DNA from: Catenuloplanes niger | GTDB taxonomy: Bacteria; Actinomycetota; Actinomycetes; Mycobacteriales; Micromonosporaceae | DNA: 64,000 nucleotides | Direction: 5' to 3' | Assembly (NCBI RefSeq): GCF_031458255.1 | Contig: NZ_JAVDYC010000001.1 | Coordinates: forward strand, 9,162,501 to 9,226,500 | Part shown: piece by piece, positions 18,831-27,343 of the stretch | How the letters are laid out: the number at the start of each line of letters is the position of its first letter | Position numbering within the stretch: the stretch's first letter is position 1 | Notes under the pieces: model-generated | The model's database searches: none | Seen by the model: the letters and a program-made list of their open reading frames with translations, nothing else | Told to the model about the DNA's origin: nothing | Program-made: the position numbers and the translations under genes

Positions 18831-20170
18831 AGGCCTCCCCTTTCGAAGTGGGTGGTGCACAACCGCTGCCGCCGCGCGTCGACCACCATCACGGTGCCCA
18901 GCACCAGCTGGGTGAGACTCCGGCCGACGTCCGCCCACCGGTCGCGGAACCGCATCGCGGCCAGCCGGGTCCGGCCCGGCGGGCGGGCGCCGGACGGGGT
19001 CAGGAAGCACGGGCCGCGCGACGGCAGCGACCGGGTGTGCGCGACGGACGAGGCGAGCGTGTGCCGGCGCAGCACCTCGCGGACCGCGGCGCGCAGCATC
19101 ACCGGCGCGGAGCCGCGGGCCGGGCAGGCCCGGTTCGCGACCACGCCGAACGGGATGAAGTGCGCGTCCCGCCGCCGCAGCGCGCGCCACCGGTCCGGGT
19201 CGAACGCGTCGTCCGCGGCCGGGCCGGTGCGCTGGTAGGCGAGATAGTTGAACAGCAGCACGGAACCGGCCGGGAGCGTGACGTCCGGGGTGACCTCGAT
19301 CGGCGCGGACGTGATCCGGTGCGCCACGCCGAAGAGCGGGTGCACCCGCAGCGTCTCGTCGATGATCCGGTCCAGCTCGTCGTCGTCCCGGGTGCCGAGC
19401 ACGCCGGGGTGCCGGGCGATCGCGAGCAGCACGTGCGCGGCGGCCTCGGACATCTGCACGACCGCGGTGTTGAAGAACGCGCCCTGCAGGTACCACGCGG
19501 TCTCCTGCGCGGTGAACGGCGGCGGCAGCGTGACCGGCGCGGTCCCGTCCTCGACCCGGCCGCGTAGGTACCGGGTGAGCCGGTCCCGCCGGTCCAGGTG
19601 CCGCAGCCCGCAGCACTTCAGCGCCGTGACCACGTCGTCCGCGTTCGCCACGATCATGGCGCGCACGTCCGGCGGGCAGTCCTCGCCGAAGACCAGCTCG
19701 TGGTAGACCTCGGCCCAGACCGGCATCATCGCGTCGCGCAGCCGCACGTGGGCGGTGCGGCCGGCCGGCAGCGTGTCCAGCATGCGCCGGGTCGCGGCCG
19801 TGGCCAGCTCGTCGGCGCGCGCGTGCGGCACGGCCAGGATCCGCCGGCTGGCCCGGGCGACCGTGGTGTAGCGCTCGCCGGGTTCCAGGTGCTCCTGGTG
19901 CATCTGCGGGCCGGGCGCGAGCCAGTACCAGAACAGGTCGGACAGCCCGGCACCGCGGCTGCGCCCGTCCGCGGCCGGATGCTCGTACACGCGCTGGAAG
20001 TGCTCGGCGCCGACCAGCGGGCCCGGCACCGGCACGCCCTCGGTCCCGTTCACCCGCGCGAAGATCCACTCCCGGAGCCGCACCACCGTGGCCGGCAGCC
20101 ACCGGGGCAGGGACCACACGCCGAGCAACAACGACAGCAACAGCAGCAGCGGTACGGCGGGCGCGGTCAC
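18827..20170 (-). CDS. Atypical membrane-anchored cytochrome P450-like protein
   Basis: 447 residues from a GTG overlapping the upstream stop codon (GTGA). A Leu-rich hydrophobic N-terminus (residues 6-36) suggests a membrane anchor, unusual for bacterial P450s. The K-helix ExxR is present (DETLR, Glu272/Arg275), as is the DPDRW segment. The heme loop FIPFGVVANRACPARG places the presumed thiolate Cys349 one residue further from Phe341 than the FxxGxxxCxG signature and has Val for the Gly. The I-helix GAFFNTAVVQMSEAAAHVLL lacks the acid-alcohol pair of oxygen-activating P450s. It may therefore use peroxide, perform an isomerase/dehydratase-like reaction or have lost activity. Confidence 0.8.
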   Translation of the reverse strand: MTAPAVPLLLLLSLLLGVWSLPRWLPATVVRLREWIFARVNGTEGVPVPGPLVGAEHFQRVYEHPAADGRSRGAGLSDLFWYWLAPGPQMHQEHLEPGERYTTVARASRRILAVPHARADELATAATRRMLDTLPAGRTAHVRLRDAMMPVWAEVYHELVFGEDCPPDVRAMIVANADDVVTALKCCGLRHLDRRDRLTRYLRGRVEDGTAPVTLPPPFTAQETAWYLQGAFFNTAVVQMSEAAAHVLLAIARHPGVLGTRDDDELDRIIDETLRVHPLFGVAHRITSAPIEVTPDVTLPAGSVLLFNYLAYQRTGPAADDAFDPDRWRALRRRDAHFIPFGVVANRACPARGSAPVMLRAAVREVLRRHTLASSVAHTRSLPSRGPCFLTPSGARPPGRTRLAAMRFRDRWADVGRSLTQLVLGTVMVVDARRQRLCTTHFERGGL

Positions 20171-21174
20171 GGCCGCACCTCGCGCAGCAGGTCCGGCGTG
20201 AGCTCCGCGAGCGTGGCCGCGCCGCACAGCGCCATCACCCGCACCACGTCCTCGTGCAGCCGGCGCAGCACCGTGGCGACGCCGTCCCGGCCGCCCGCCG
20301 CCAGCCCCCAGATCACCGGCCGTCCGATCAGGACCGCCGTGGCGCCGCGGGCCAGCGCGGTGACCACGTCGGTGCCCCGCCGGACGCCGCCGTCCAGCAG
20401 CACCGGGACCCGGCCGCGGACCGCCTCCGCCACGGCCGGCAGCGCGTCGATCGAGGCGACCGCGCCGTCCAGCTGCCGGCCGCCGTGGTTGGAGACGATC
20501 ACGCCGTCCAGGCCGCGGGCCACCGCCTCGGCCGCGTCCGCCGGGTGCAGCACGCCCTTGACCAGGATCGGCAGCCGGGTCACGGCGCGCAGCCGCAACA
20601 CGTCGTCCCAGCCGAGCGACGGGTCCAGCACGATGTCCCGGACCCGGCCGGTCACCGGGTCGCGCAGGTTCTCGCACGCCAGCCCGGACGGCAGGTCCAG
20701 GAAGCCGTTGCGCAGGTCGCGTTCGCGGCGGCCGAACACCGGCGAATCCACGGTCACCACCAGCGCGGTCACGCCGGCCGCGGCCGCGCGCCCGGCCAGG
20801 TGCGCGGTGAAGTCCCGGTCCGGCTGCGGGTAGAGCTGGAACCACAGCCGCGCGCCGGTGCCCGCGATCTTCTCGATCGGCGTGGTCGCGGCCATGCTGA
20901 CCGTCATGACCGTGCCGGTGTCCCGGGCCGCGTGCGCGGTGGCGGTCTCGCCGTCCGGGTGGGCGAGCCGGTGGAACGCGGTCGGCGCGATCAGCACCGG
21001 GCCGGGCAGCACGGTGCCGAACAGCGTCAGGCGCGGATCCGGCACGCCGGTCGCGCGCAGCACCCGGGGGAGCAGCCGCAGCCGGTCGAACGCGGTCTCG
21101 TTGGCGTGCACGGTCCGCTCGTCGCCCGCGCCGCCGGCGAAGAAGTCCCGGTGCACCGGGTCGAGGCCGGCCAC
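20167..21174 (-). CDS. FMN-dependent alpha-hydroxy acid oxidase/dehydrogenase
   Basis: 335 residues, slightly shorter than the usual 350-390. The TIM-barrel family motifs are intact: WFQLYP, VTVDSP, Lys206 in LPILVKGVLHPADA, the active-site His230 and Arg233 in VSNHGGRQLDG, and the phosphate-binding LLDGGVRRGTDVVTALA. Members oxidise lactate, glycolate, mandelate or 4-hydroxymandelate to the keto acid. In this operon an aromatic hydroxy acid is plausible, since 4-hydroxymandelate oxidases belong here. The GTG at 21174 leaves a 5-bp gap to the flavoprotein stop codon; no better start gives the family N-terminus. Confidence 0.88.
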   Translation of the reverse strand: MAGLDPVHRDFFAGGAGDERTVHANETAFDRLRLLPRVLRATGVPDPRLTLFGTVLPGPVLIAPTAFHRLAHPDGETATAHAARDTGTVMTVSMAATTPIEKIAGTGARLWFQLYPQPDRDFTAHLAGRAAAAGVTALVVTVDSPVFGRRERDLRNGFLDLPSGLACENLRDPVTGRVRDIVLDPSLGWDDVLRLRAVTRLPILVKGVLHPADAAEAVARGLDGVIVSNHGGRQLDGAVASIDALPAVAEAVRGRVPVLLDGGVRRGTDVVTALARGATAVLIGRPVIWGLAAGGRDGVATVLRRLHEDVVRVMALCGAATLAELTPDLLREVRP

Positions 21175-21179
21175 GGTGC

Positions 21180-22739
21180 TCAGGCCGCGAGCCGGTCGGC
21201 GACGAACGCGCGCAGCGGCGCGACGTGCACGTCCGGCCGGTCCCAGCGGTTCTCCAGGTTCTCCGCCAGGTGATGGACGCCGCCCGGCGCGCCGTCCCGG
21301 TAGTAGCGGACCACCGGGTGCAGGTAGGCCGCGTCGTGCGCCACACCGGGCGTGTCCTGCGCGATCCGGGACACCTCGATGTCGAACGGGTCCACCGTGT
21401 CGTGGTCCGGGCCGTACTCCAGCGTGACCACGAACGCGTGCGCGGCCGGGCCCAGCCCGCCCTCCCGGTGATGGGCAACCGGCACCTCCTCGTGATACGC
21501 GGCGCCGGAGTCCGACACCGTCACCACGTCGCCGAGCACGCCGAACTGCTGCCACAACCCGGACGAGCGGTTCACCCGGGCGATGATCGCACCGGTGACC
21601 GCGGCCGGGTCCGGCGACAGCGCCGCCGCCGGCCACGGCACCCCCGCGTACCGGCGGCGAAGGATCCGGTGCAGCGCGCGCACCGTGTAACGGAAGCCGT
21701 GGATGAAACCGTTGGTGGACTTCTTGAAGTCGCGCTCCTGGCTGAGCGTGCCCGCGACGAACAGGCCCGGCACGTCGACCGACTCGAACGCCGGGGTCTG
21801 CGCCGGGAAACGATCCTTGATCACCAGCGCGGGGCGGGCGGCGGCGTCGAAGATCGAGGCGTCGAACGCGAAACCGGTGCAGGCGATCACCCGGTCGTAG
21901 CGTAGCTCTTTGACCAGCTCGTTCGCCCGGGAGAACGCGAACGCGACGCGGAATCCGTCCGCGTCCTTCTCGATGCCGCGGACCGTGCCGTCCAGCACCG
22001 CGTTCGCGGACTTCAGCTGGTACGTGTCCAGGAAGTTGTTGTTCACGGCGCGCAGGTGCCCGACGTAGTGGGTGCGCCACGCCATCCGCACCGGGCTCGG
22101 CCCGGCCACGTGGATCAGCGTGGTCGTCTCCATCAGCGCGTCCGCGGTCTCGAACGCGGAGTTGCCCTTGCCGATGATCAGCACCCGCTGGTCCCGGTAG
22201 TCCCTCGGGTCGGTGGAGATGTCCGCGTAGTTCTCGGCCAGCTCGATGCCGGGGATCTCGGTCGCCCGGTACGGCCGGGACACACCGGTCGCGACGATCA
22301 GCGCCCGCCCGCGCCACACGTCGCCGCGCTGGTCGGTCACCTCGAACACGCCGTCGTCCGCGCGGCCCACCCGGACCGCCTCGGTGTCGTAGCGGATCCG
22401 GTGGGCCAGCGGGGCCGCCACGTCCGCGAGGTAGCGCACCATGTCGTCCGCGTGCGGGAAGTAGCGTTCGCTGTAGCGGGTGAAGCGCAGCGCCGGATCG
22501 TCGGTCAGCAGCGAGTTCCAGTCGAACCGCAGGTTCAGTTCCGGGTCGTCGGACCCGGTCCGCGGCTTGTTGATCGAGATCAGCGTCCGGTGCCGCGGGT
22601 AGCGGGTGAAGAAGGCACCGGGCGCCGCGGCCCGCTCCAGCACGAGATGGTCGTCGCCACTCGCCTCCAGCAGGGTGGCCAGCTGCAGCCCCGCCGGCCC
22701 GGCACCGAGGATGAGGTAATCGCGCGTCGCTTCGGTCAC
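21180..22739 (-). CDS. FOXRED2-like FAD/NAD(P)-dependent oxidoreductase (copy 1)
   Basis: 519 residues with two dinucleotide folds: GAGPAG at 12-17 for FAD and GKGNSA at 190-195 for NAD(P). Between and after them lie long conserved stretches (RYPRHRTLISINK, WNSLLTDDPALRF, THYVGHLRAVNNNFLDTYQLK, FIHGFRYTVRALH, LHPVVRYYRDGAP). From memory these match the eukaryotic ER flavoprotein FOXRED2 more closely than classic Baeyer-Villiger or N-hydroxylating monooxygenases. The reaction is unknown. About three quarters of positions look identical to the second copy at 24296. It starts 11 bp after the ammonia-lyase stop codon and belongs to the same transcript. Confidence 0.85.
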   Translation of the reverse strand: MTEATRDYLILGAGPAGLQLATLLEASGDDHLVLERAAAPGAFFTRYPRHRTLISINKPRTGSDDPELNLRFDWNSLLTDDPALRFTRYSERYFPHADDMVRYLADVAAPLAHRIRYDTEAVRVGRADDGVFEVTDQRGDVWRGRALIVATGVSRPYRATEIPGIELAENYADISTDPRDYRDQRVLIIGKGNSAFETADALMETTTLIHVAGPSPVRMAWRTHYVGHLRAVNNNFLDTYQLKSANAVLDGTVRGIEKDADGFRVAFAFSRANELVKELRYDRVIACTGFAFDASIFDAAARPALVIKDRFPAQTPAFESVDVPGLFVAGTLSQERDFKKSTNGFIHGFRYTVRALHRILRRRYAGVPWPAAALSPDPAAVTGAIIARVNRSSGLWQQFGVLGDVVTVSDSGAAYHEEVPVAHHREGGLGPAAHAFVVTLEYGPDHDTVDPFDIEVSRIAQDTPGVAHDAAYLHPVVRYYRDGAPGGVHHLAENLENRWDRPDVHVAPLRAFVADRLAA

Positions 22740-22750
22740 GAGAGGCGACG

Positions 22751-24232
22751 CTAGGCAGCACGATTCAGAAAAAACTCAGCCGTCAGGTCCGCGGCGCGCC
22801 GGACGTCGCCGTCGAGCGGCCGGTCCGGGTCGACCGGCGGGATCGCGTGCTCCAGCCGGTCGAGCAGCGCCGCGCAGGCCGGTGCGGTGGGCTGCCGGGC
22901 GCCGACGTGCGCGGCCTGGCGCAGGCCGAGCGCGAGCGAGCCGCACAGCAGGTGCAGCAGCCCGGCCCCGTCGTAGGCGCGCAGCGCGGCCTGCGTACCG
23001 AACGGCACCACGTCCTGGTTGTGCAGGTTCGTCGGCAGGCTCTGCACGCTGGCCGGCGTCGCGTCCCGCCGCAGCTGCGCGACGAACGCGGTGGTGGCCA
23101 GCTGCACGCCCTGCAACCCGTGCTGCTGCCCCGGCCCGGCCGCCAGCATCGGTGGCAGGCCGGTGTTGCGGGCCGGGTCGACCAGCAGGTCCAGCTGCCG
23201 TTCCGCGAGCGTGCCGAGCTGGGCGGTGACCGCGGCCAGCAGGTCCGCGGCGAACGCGGCCGGCTGGCCGAAGAAGTTCCCACCGTGCACCACGCCCTCG
23301 CCCGGGAACAGCAACGGGTTGTCGCTGACCGCGCGCAGATCCCAGGCGACCACGCCGTCGACATAGGACAGCGCGTCCTCGGCGGCGCCGAGCAGCTGGG
23401 GCGCGCAGCGGATGCTGTACGGCTCCTGCAGCGGGCGCGTCCCGGACGGCGCCGCACCGGCCAGCCGGGACCGCATGCGGGCGGCGACCACGGCCGCGCC
23501 CGGGTGCGCGTACGCCGCGATCAGCCGCGCGTCCAGGAACTGCGGGTCGCAGCCGAGCAGGTCGGCCAGCAGCGCGGTCAGGTGCTGCAGCGCGTGGTGC
23601 GAGCGGCGGACCGCGTGCTGGGCGAGCGCGAGCGCGGCCGTGGTCACCGAGACGCCGTTGACCAGCGCGAGCGCGTCCCGGCCGTCCAGCGTCAGCGGCG
23701 TCAGGCCGGCCTGCGCCAGCGCCACCGCGGCCGGCAGCCGCTCACCGGACAGGTAGGCGTGGCCGCGGCCGCGCAACGCCTGCGCCGCGTAGGCGAGCGG
23801 GATCAGGTCACCGGACGCGCCGACCGAACCGTACCGGGGCACGGCCGGCGTGAAACCGGTGCCGAGCGCGGCGGCCAGCGCGTCGATCACGTGCGGGGAC
23901 ACGCCGGACAGGCCGCGGGCCAGCGAACCGGCCCGGACCAGCAGCGCGGCCCGGACCAGCGGCACCGGCAGATCCGGGCCCTGACCGGCGCCGAGGTGGG
24001 CGAGCGTGTTGTCGGCCTGGTCCGCGTCCGTGGCTCGGCCGGCGTAGCCGACCAGCGCGCCGAAGCCGGTGGTCTGGCCGTAGATCGGGGTGTCGCCGTT
24101 GCGGGACTCGGCGAGGAAGCGGCGGCCGGCGGCGACGGACTCCCGGACCGGCGCCGGGACGTCCACCGGGATCGGCGCGGCGGCCGCGTGCAGGTCGTCG
24201 GCGGTCAGCGGCCCGGGCAGCGAGATCGGCAT
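22751..24232 (-). CDS. Aromatic amino acid ammonia-lyase (HAL/PAL/TAL family), tyrosine-type
   Basis: 493 residues, the size of bacterial HAL/TAL enzymes. The MIO cofactor triad is Ala139-Ser140-Gly141 in VGASGDLIPLA. The catalytic Tyr51 lies in IYGQTTGFGAL. QEPYSIRCAPQLLG and the NFFGQP region are conserved. The selectivity pair aligns at His79-Leu80 (NTLAHLGAG); in characterised enzymes HL goes with tyrosine, FL with phenylalanine and SH with histidine. No hut genes are nearby. Expected reaction: tyrosine to p-coumarate plus ammonia, or a tyrosine aminomutase, which shares the fold. First gene of the leftward operon; the last 10 codons are unusually AT-rich at third positions. Confidence 0.85.
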   Translation of the reverse strand: MPISLPGPLTADDLHAAAAPIPVDVPAPVRESVAAGRRFLAESRNGDTPIYGQTTGFGALVGYAGRATDADQADNTLAHLGAGQGPDLPVPLVRAALLVRAGSLARGLSGVSPHVIDALAAALGTGFTPAVPRYGSVGASGDLIPLAYAAQALRGRGHAYLSGERLPAAVALAQAGLTPLTLDGRDALALVNGVSVTTAALALAQHAVRRSHHALQHLTALLADLLGCDPQFLDARLIAAYAHPGAAVVAARMRSRLAGAAPSGTRPLQEPYSIRCAPQLLGAAEDALSYVDGVVAWDLRAVSDNPLLFPGEGVVHGGNFFGQPAAFAADLLAAVTAQLGTLAERQLDLLVDPARNTGLPPMLAAGPGQQHGLQGVQLATTAFVAQLRRDATPASVQSLPTNLHNQDVVPFGTQAALRAYDGAGLLHLLCGSLALGLRQAAHVGARQPTAPACAALLDRLEHAIPPVDPDRPLDGDVRRAADLTAEFFLNRAA

Positions 24233-24252
24233 GCGCGAAGGCTAGGGAGCGC

Positions 24253-24273
24253 TTCTCAGAACGGTTCTGAGAA
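24253..24273. promoter_or_regulatory. Perfect palindromic operator between the divergent cluster arms
   Basis: The arm TTCTCAGAAC and its exact complement flank one central G. Each arm also holds a small palindrome, TTCTCAGAA and TTCTGAGAA, so the site can equally be read as two direct copies of TTCTSAGAAC 12 bp apart. It lies in the 63-bp gap between the start codons at 24232 and 24296, where both promoters must be. Either a dimeric repressor or an OmpR-type regulator such as one of the two cluster regulators could bind it. Confidence 0.75.
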
Positions 24274-24295
24274 CCCGCCACTAGCGTCGCCCGGC

Positions 24296-25840
24296 ATGAC
24301 GCGCGACTACCTGATCATCGGTGCCGGTCCGGCCGGCTTGCAGCTCGCCGCGCTGCTGGACCGCGACGGGCGGGACTTCGCGGTGCTGGAGGCCGGCCCG
24401 GCGCCCGGCACGTTCTTCACCACCTACCCCCGGCACCGGCAGCTGATCTCCATCAACAAGGTCTACACCGGGCACCCGGACCCGGAGCGGAACCTGCGGA
24501 TGGACTGGAACTCGCTGCTGACCGACGACCCGGCGCTGCGCTTCGGCAACTACAGCCGCCGCTACTTCCCGGCCGCGGACGACCTGCTGCGCTACCTCGC
24601 GGACTTCGCGGCGCCGCTGGCCCACCGGATCCGCTACGACACCGAGGTGGTCCGGGTGTCCCGCGCGGACGGCGTCTTCGTGGTCGAGGACGCCGCCGGC
24701 ACCGTGCACCGGTCCCGCGCGCTGGTGGTCGCGACCGGCGTCCCGAAGCTCCACGTGCCGCCGATCCCGGGCGCGGAGCTGGCCGAGCGCTACGACACGG
24801 TCAGCGTGGACCCGGCGGACTTCACGAACCAGCGGGTGCTGATCATCGGCAAGGGCAACTCCGCGTTCGAGACCGCGGACGCGCTGCTGGAGACGACCGC
24901 GGTCACCCACGTGGCCGGGCCGCACGCGGTGCGCTTCGCCTGGCAGACGCACTACGTCGGGCACCTGCGGGCCGTGAACAACAACTTCCTGGACACGTAC
25001 CAGCTGAAGTCCGGCAACGCGGTGCTGGACGGCACGGTCGAGCGGATCGAGGCGCGACCGGACGGCGGGTTCCGGGTCGAGTTCCGCTACGCCCGCACCC
25101 GTGAGGCGGTCCGGGTGCTGCACTACGACCGGGTCGTGCTGTGCACCGGCTTCCGCTTCGACGCCTCGATCTTCGACGCGAGCGCCCGCCCGGCCCTGGT
25201 GATCGACGACCGGTTCCCGGAACAGACGCCCGCGTTCGAGTCGGTGAACGTGCCCGGCCTGTTCTTCGCGGGCACGCTCACCCAGCAGCGCGACTTCAAG
25301 AAGTCGACCAGCGGCTTCATCCACGGCTTCCGGTATGCGGTGCGCGCGCTGCACCGCATCCTGGCCCACCGGTACGAGCGGGCGCCGTGGCCCGCGACCG
25401 CGCTCTCCCGGGACGCGATCAGCGACGCGATCATCGCCCGGGTCAACCGCTCCTCCGGCCTGTGGCAGCAGTTCGCCGTGCTCGGCGACGTGATCACGGT
25501 GACGGACGCCGGCGCGGCCTACCACGAGGAGGTTCCGGTGGCCTACCACCGCGACGGCGGGCTGGGCACGCCCGCGCACGCGTTCGTGGTCACGCTCGAG
25601 TACGGCCCGGACCACGACACGGTCGACCCGTTCGACATCACCGTGCCGCGGATCGCGGAGAACGACCCGCTCGCCGCGCACGACGCCAGCTACCTGCACC
25701 CGGTCGTCCGGCACTACCGCGACGGCGCGCCGGCCGGCGAGCACCACCTGGCGGAGAACCTGGAGAACGAGTGGGACCTGCCCGCGGTGCACCGGATGCC
25801 GCTGGAGGTCTTCGTGAAGGAGCGCCTCGCGGATGGCTGA
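24296..25840 (+). CDS. FOXRED2-like FAD/NAD(P)-dependent oxidoreductase (copy 2)
   Basis: 514 residues, the clear paralogue of the protein encoded at 21180-22739 with the same motif order: GAGPAG near residue 9, TTYPRHRQLISINK, MDWNSLLTDDPALRF, GKGNSAFETADALLE, THYVGHLRAVNNNFLDTYQL, GFIHGFRYAVRALHRIL and LHPVVRHYRDGAP. It differs mainly in surface positions and the C-terminus. Heading the rightward operon while its twin lies in the leftward operon, it may act on a different intermediate or form a heterodimer. The stop codon overlaps the CoA ligase start by 8 bp. The reaction is unknown. Confidence 0.85.
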   Translation: MTRDYLIIGAGPAGLQLAALLDRDGRDFAVLEAGPAPGTFFTTYPRHRQLISINKVYTGHPDPERNLRMDWNSLLTDDPALRFGNYSRRYFPAADDLLRYLADFAAPLAHRIRYDTEVVRVSRADGVFVVEDAAGTVHRSRALVVATGVPKLHVPPIPGAELAERYDTVSVDPADFTNQRVLIIGKGNSAFETADALLETTAVTHVAGPHAVRFAWQTHYVGHLRAVNNNFLDTYQLKSGNAVLDGTVERIEARPDGGFRVEFRYARTREAVRVLHYDRVVLCTGFRFDASIFDASARPALVIDDRFPEQTPAFESVNVPGLFFAGTLTQQRDFKKSTSGFIHGFRYAVRALHRILAHRYERAPWPATALSRDAISDAIIARVNRSSGLWQQFAVLGDVITVTDAGAAYHEEVPVAYHRDGGLGTPAHAFVVTLEYGPDHDTVDPFDITVPRIAENDPLAAHDASYLHPVVRHYRDGAPAGEHHLAENLENEWDLPAVHRMPLEVFVKERLADG

Positions 25841-27296
25841 CCGGCCGTACCCCGGCGTGCTGCTGGATCTGCTGCGCGCGGCCGGCGACCGGGTCGTCTT
25901 CGAGGAACCGGACCGGGTGACCACCGGCGCGCAGCTGCTGGCGCTGACCGGCCGGATCGGCGGCGGGCTCGCGCGGGCCGGCATCAAGCCCGGCGACGGC
26001 GTGGCGCTCGCGGTCGGCGTCACGGCCGAGGCGCTCGCCACCGTGCTCGCGGCGCACGCGGCCGGCGCGCGGGTGACCGGGATCCGGCCCGGCCTGCCCG
26101 GCCGGCACCTCGCGCACGTGCTCGGCCAGGGCGACGCGGCCGTGATCGTGGACGCGGGCCGGGCCGCGTCGGTGCCCGCCGTGCCGCACCTGCGCACCGT
26201 GGCGTCGCTGCGGGACGGCCCGGACGAGGAGCCGGTGCCGCTCGCGCGGCCGGACGACATCGCACGGGTGATCCACACCAGCGGCAGCACCGGACTGCCG
26301 AAAGGCGCGCTGCAGACCTACGCCGCGCTCGCCGCCGGCTGGGCACCGCACCCGGAACGGTGGCCGCTCGCGCTGCGCCGGCTGGCCCCGCGGCTCGGCC
26401 GGCACCTGGTCTTCGGCACGCTCGCCAGCCAGGTGATGTTCGAGTACGGCACGATGGCGCTCGCGGCCGGCGGCACGCTGGTCGCGGCGGCACCGGACCT
26501 GCCCGGCGCGATCATCCGGCACCGCGCCACGTCCACCGTGATCACCGTGCCGAAGCTGCGGGCCGTGGTGGCGGCGGCCCGCGCGGCCCGGGCCGGCCCG
26601 GCGACGCTGCGCGCGTTGATGGTGTCCGGGTCACCGCTCGACCCCGCGCTGCTCGCCGAGGCGCTGGACGTGCTCGGCCCGGTGGTCTTCCACGGGTACG
26701 GGCAGACCGAGGCCGGCATGATCTCGATGGCGGCGCCGGAGGAGATGGCGGACCCGCGGGTGCGCGCCTCGGTCGGCCGGCCGCCGGCGGAGAACACGGT
26801 CGAGATCCGGGACGCGGCCGGCCACCCGGTGCCGCCCGGCGACATCGGTGAGGTGTTCGTCCGCACGCCCGTGCAGGCCTGCGGCTACCTCGGCGACCCG
26901 GCGGAGAGCGCCGCGGTCTTCACGGACGGCTGGGTGCGCACCCGCGACCTCGGCCGGGTCGACCCGGACGGCTATCTGCACCTGGCCGGCCGCACCCGCG
27001 ACGTGATCATCGTGAACGCGAACGTGCAGTACGCGGTCCCGATCGAACGGGTCCTCGCGGCCCACCCGTCGGTCGCGGAGGCGTGCGTGGTGGGCGTGCC
27101 GTCCGCGGCGACCGGTGAGGCCGTGCACGCGTACGTCGTACCGGCGGCGGGGGACCTCGATCTGGCCCTGCTGCGCGGCCTGGTCCGCGCGGAACTGGGC
27201 GCGGACGCGGTACCGGACCGGATCACCGTGATCGACCGGGTGCCGCTGACCCCGGCCGGGAAACCGGACCGGGACGCGCTCCGCCGGTGGACGTAA
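25833..27296 (+). CDS. AMP-binding acyl-CoA ligase
   Basis: 487 residues of the ANL superfamily. The P-loop motif is VIHTSGSTGLPKGAL (about 147-161). Further motifs are HGYGQTEAGMISM, GWVRTRDLGRVDPDGYLHLAGR and the A10 lysine in PLTPAGKPDRDALR. The protein is compact, with a short N-terminal subdomain, like benzoate/coumarate-type ligases. It would activate a carboxylic acid to its acyl-AMP and CoA thioester. In this context p-coumarate from the ammonia-lyase is the natural guess. No acyl carrier protein or ketosynthase is nearby to use the product. ATG 25833 overlaps the preceding gene. Confidence 0.85.
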   Translation: MADRPYPGVLLDLLRAAGDRVVFEEPDRVTTGAQLLALTGRIGGGLARAGIKPGDGVALAVGVTAEALATVLAAHAAGARVTGIRPGLPGRHLAHVLGQGDAAVIVDAGRAASVPAVPHLRTVASLRDGPDEEPVPLARPDDIARVIHTSGSTGLPKGALQTYAALAAGWAPHPERWPLALRRLAPRLGRHLVFGTLASQVMFEYGTMALAAGGTLVAAAPDLPGAIIRHRATSTVITVPKLRAVVAAARAARAGPATLRALMVSGSPLDPALLAEALDVLGPVVFHGYGQTEAGMISMAAPEEMADPRVRASVGRPPAENTVEIRDAAGHPVPPGDIGEVFVRTPVQACGYLGDPAESAAVFTDGWVRTRDLGRVDPDGYLHLAGRTRDVIIVNANVQYAVPIERVLAAHPSVAEACVVGVPSAATGEAVHAYVVPAAGDLDLALLRGLVRAELGADAVPDRITVIDRVPLTPAGKPDRDALRRWT

Positions 27297-27330
27297 GGAA
27301 TCCGAAAGACCCGGGGCCGGCCGCGCTGGG

Positions 27331-27336
27331 TAGCCT
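27331..27336 (+). promoter_or_regulatory. -10 element TAGCCT, leaderless
   Basis: TAGCCT followed by 7 nt and GTG 27344. It suggests that the two-component genes can be transcribed separately from the CoA ligase upstream. Confidence 0.4.
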
Positions 27337-27343
27337 GACCCGG

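Noticed and set aside
22751-24232. Histidine ammonia-lyase of histidine degradation
   Set aside because: No hutU/hutI/hutG nearby and the selectivity pair is HL, not SH.
22847-24295. N-terminal extension making a 997-residue flavoprotein
   Set aside because: The extension is antisense to the ammonia-lyase. ATG 24296 begins exactly at the FAD fold and follows the operator.
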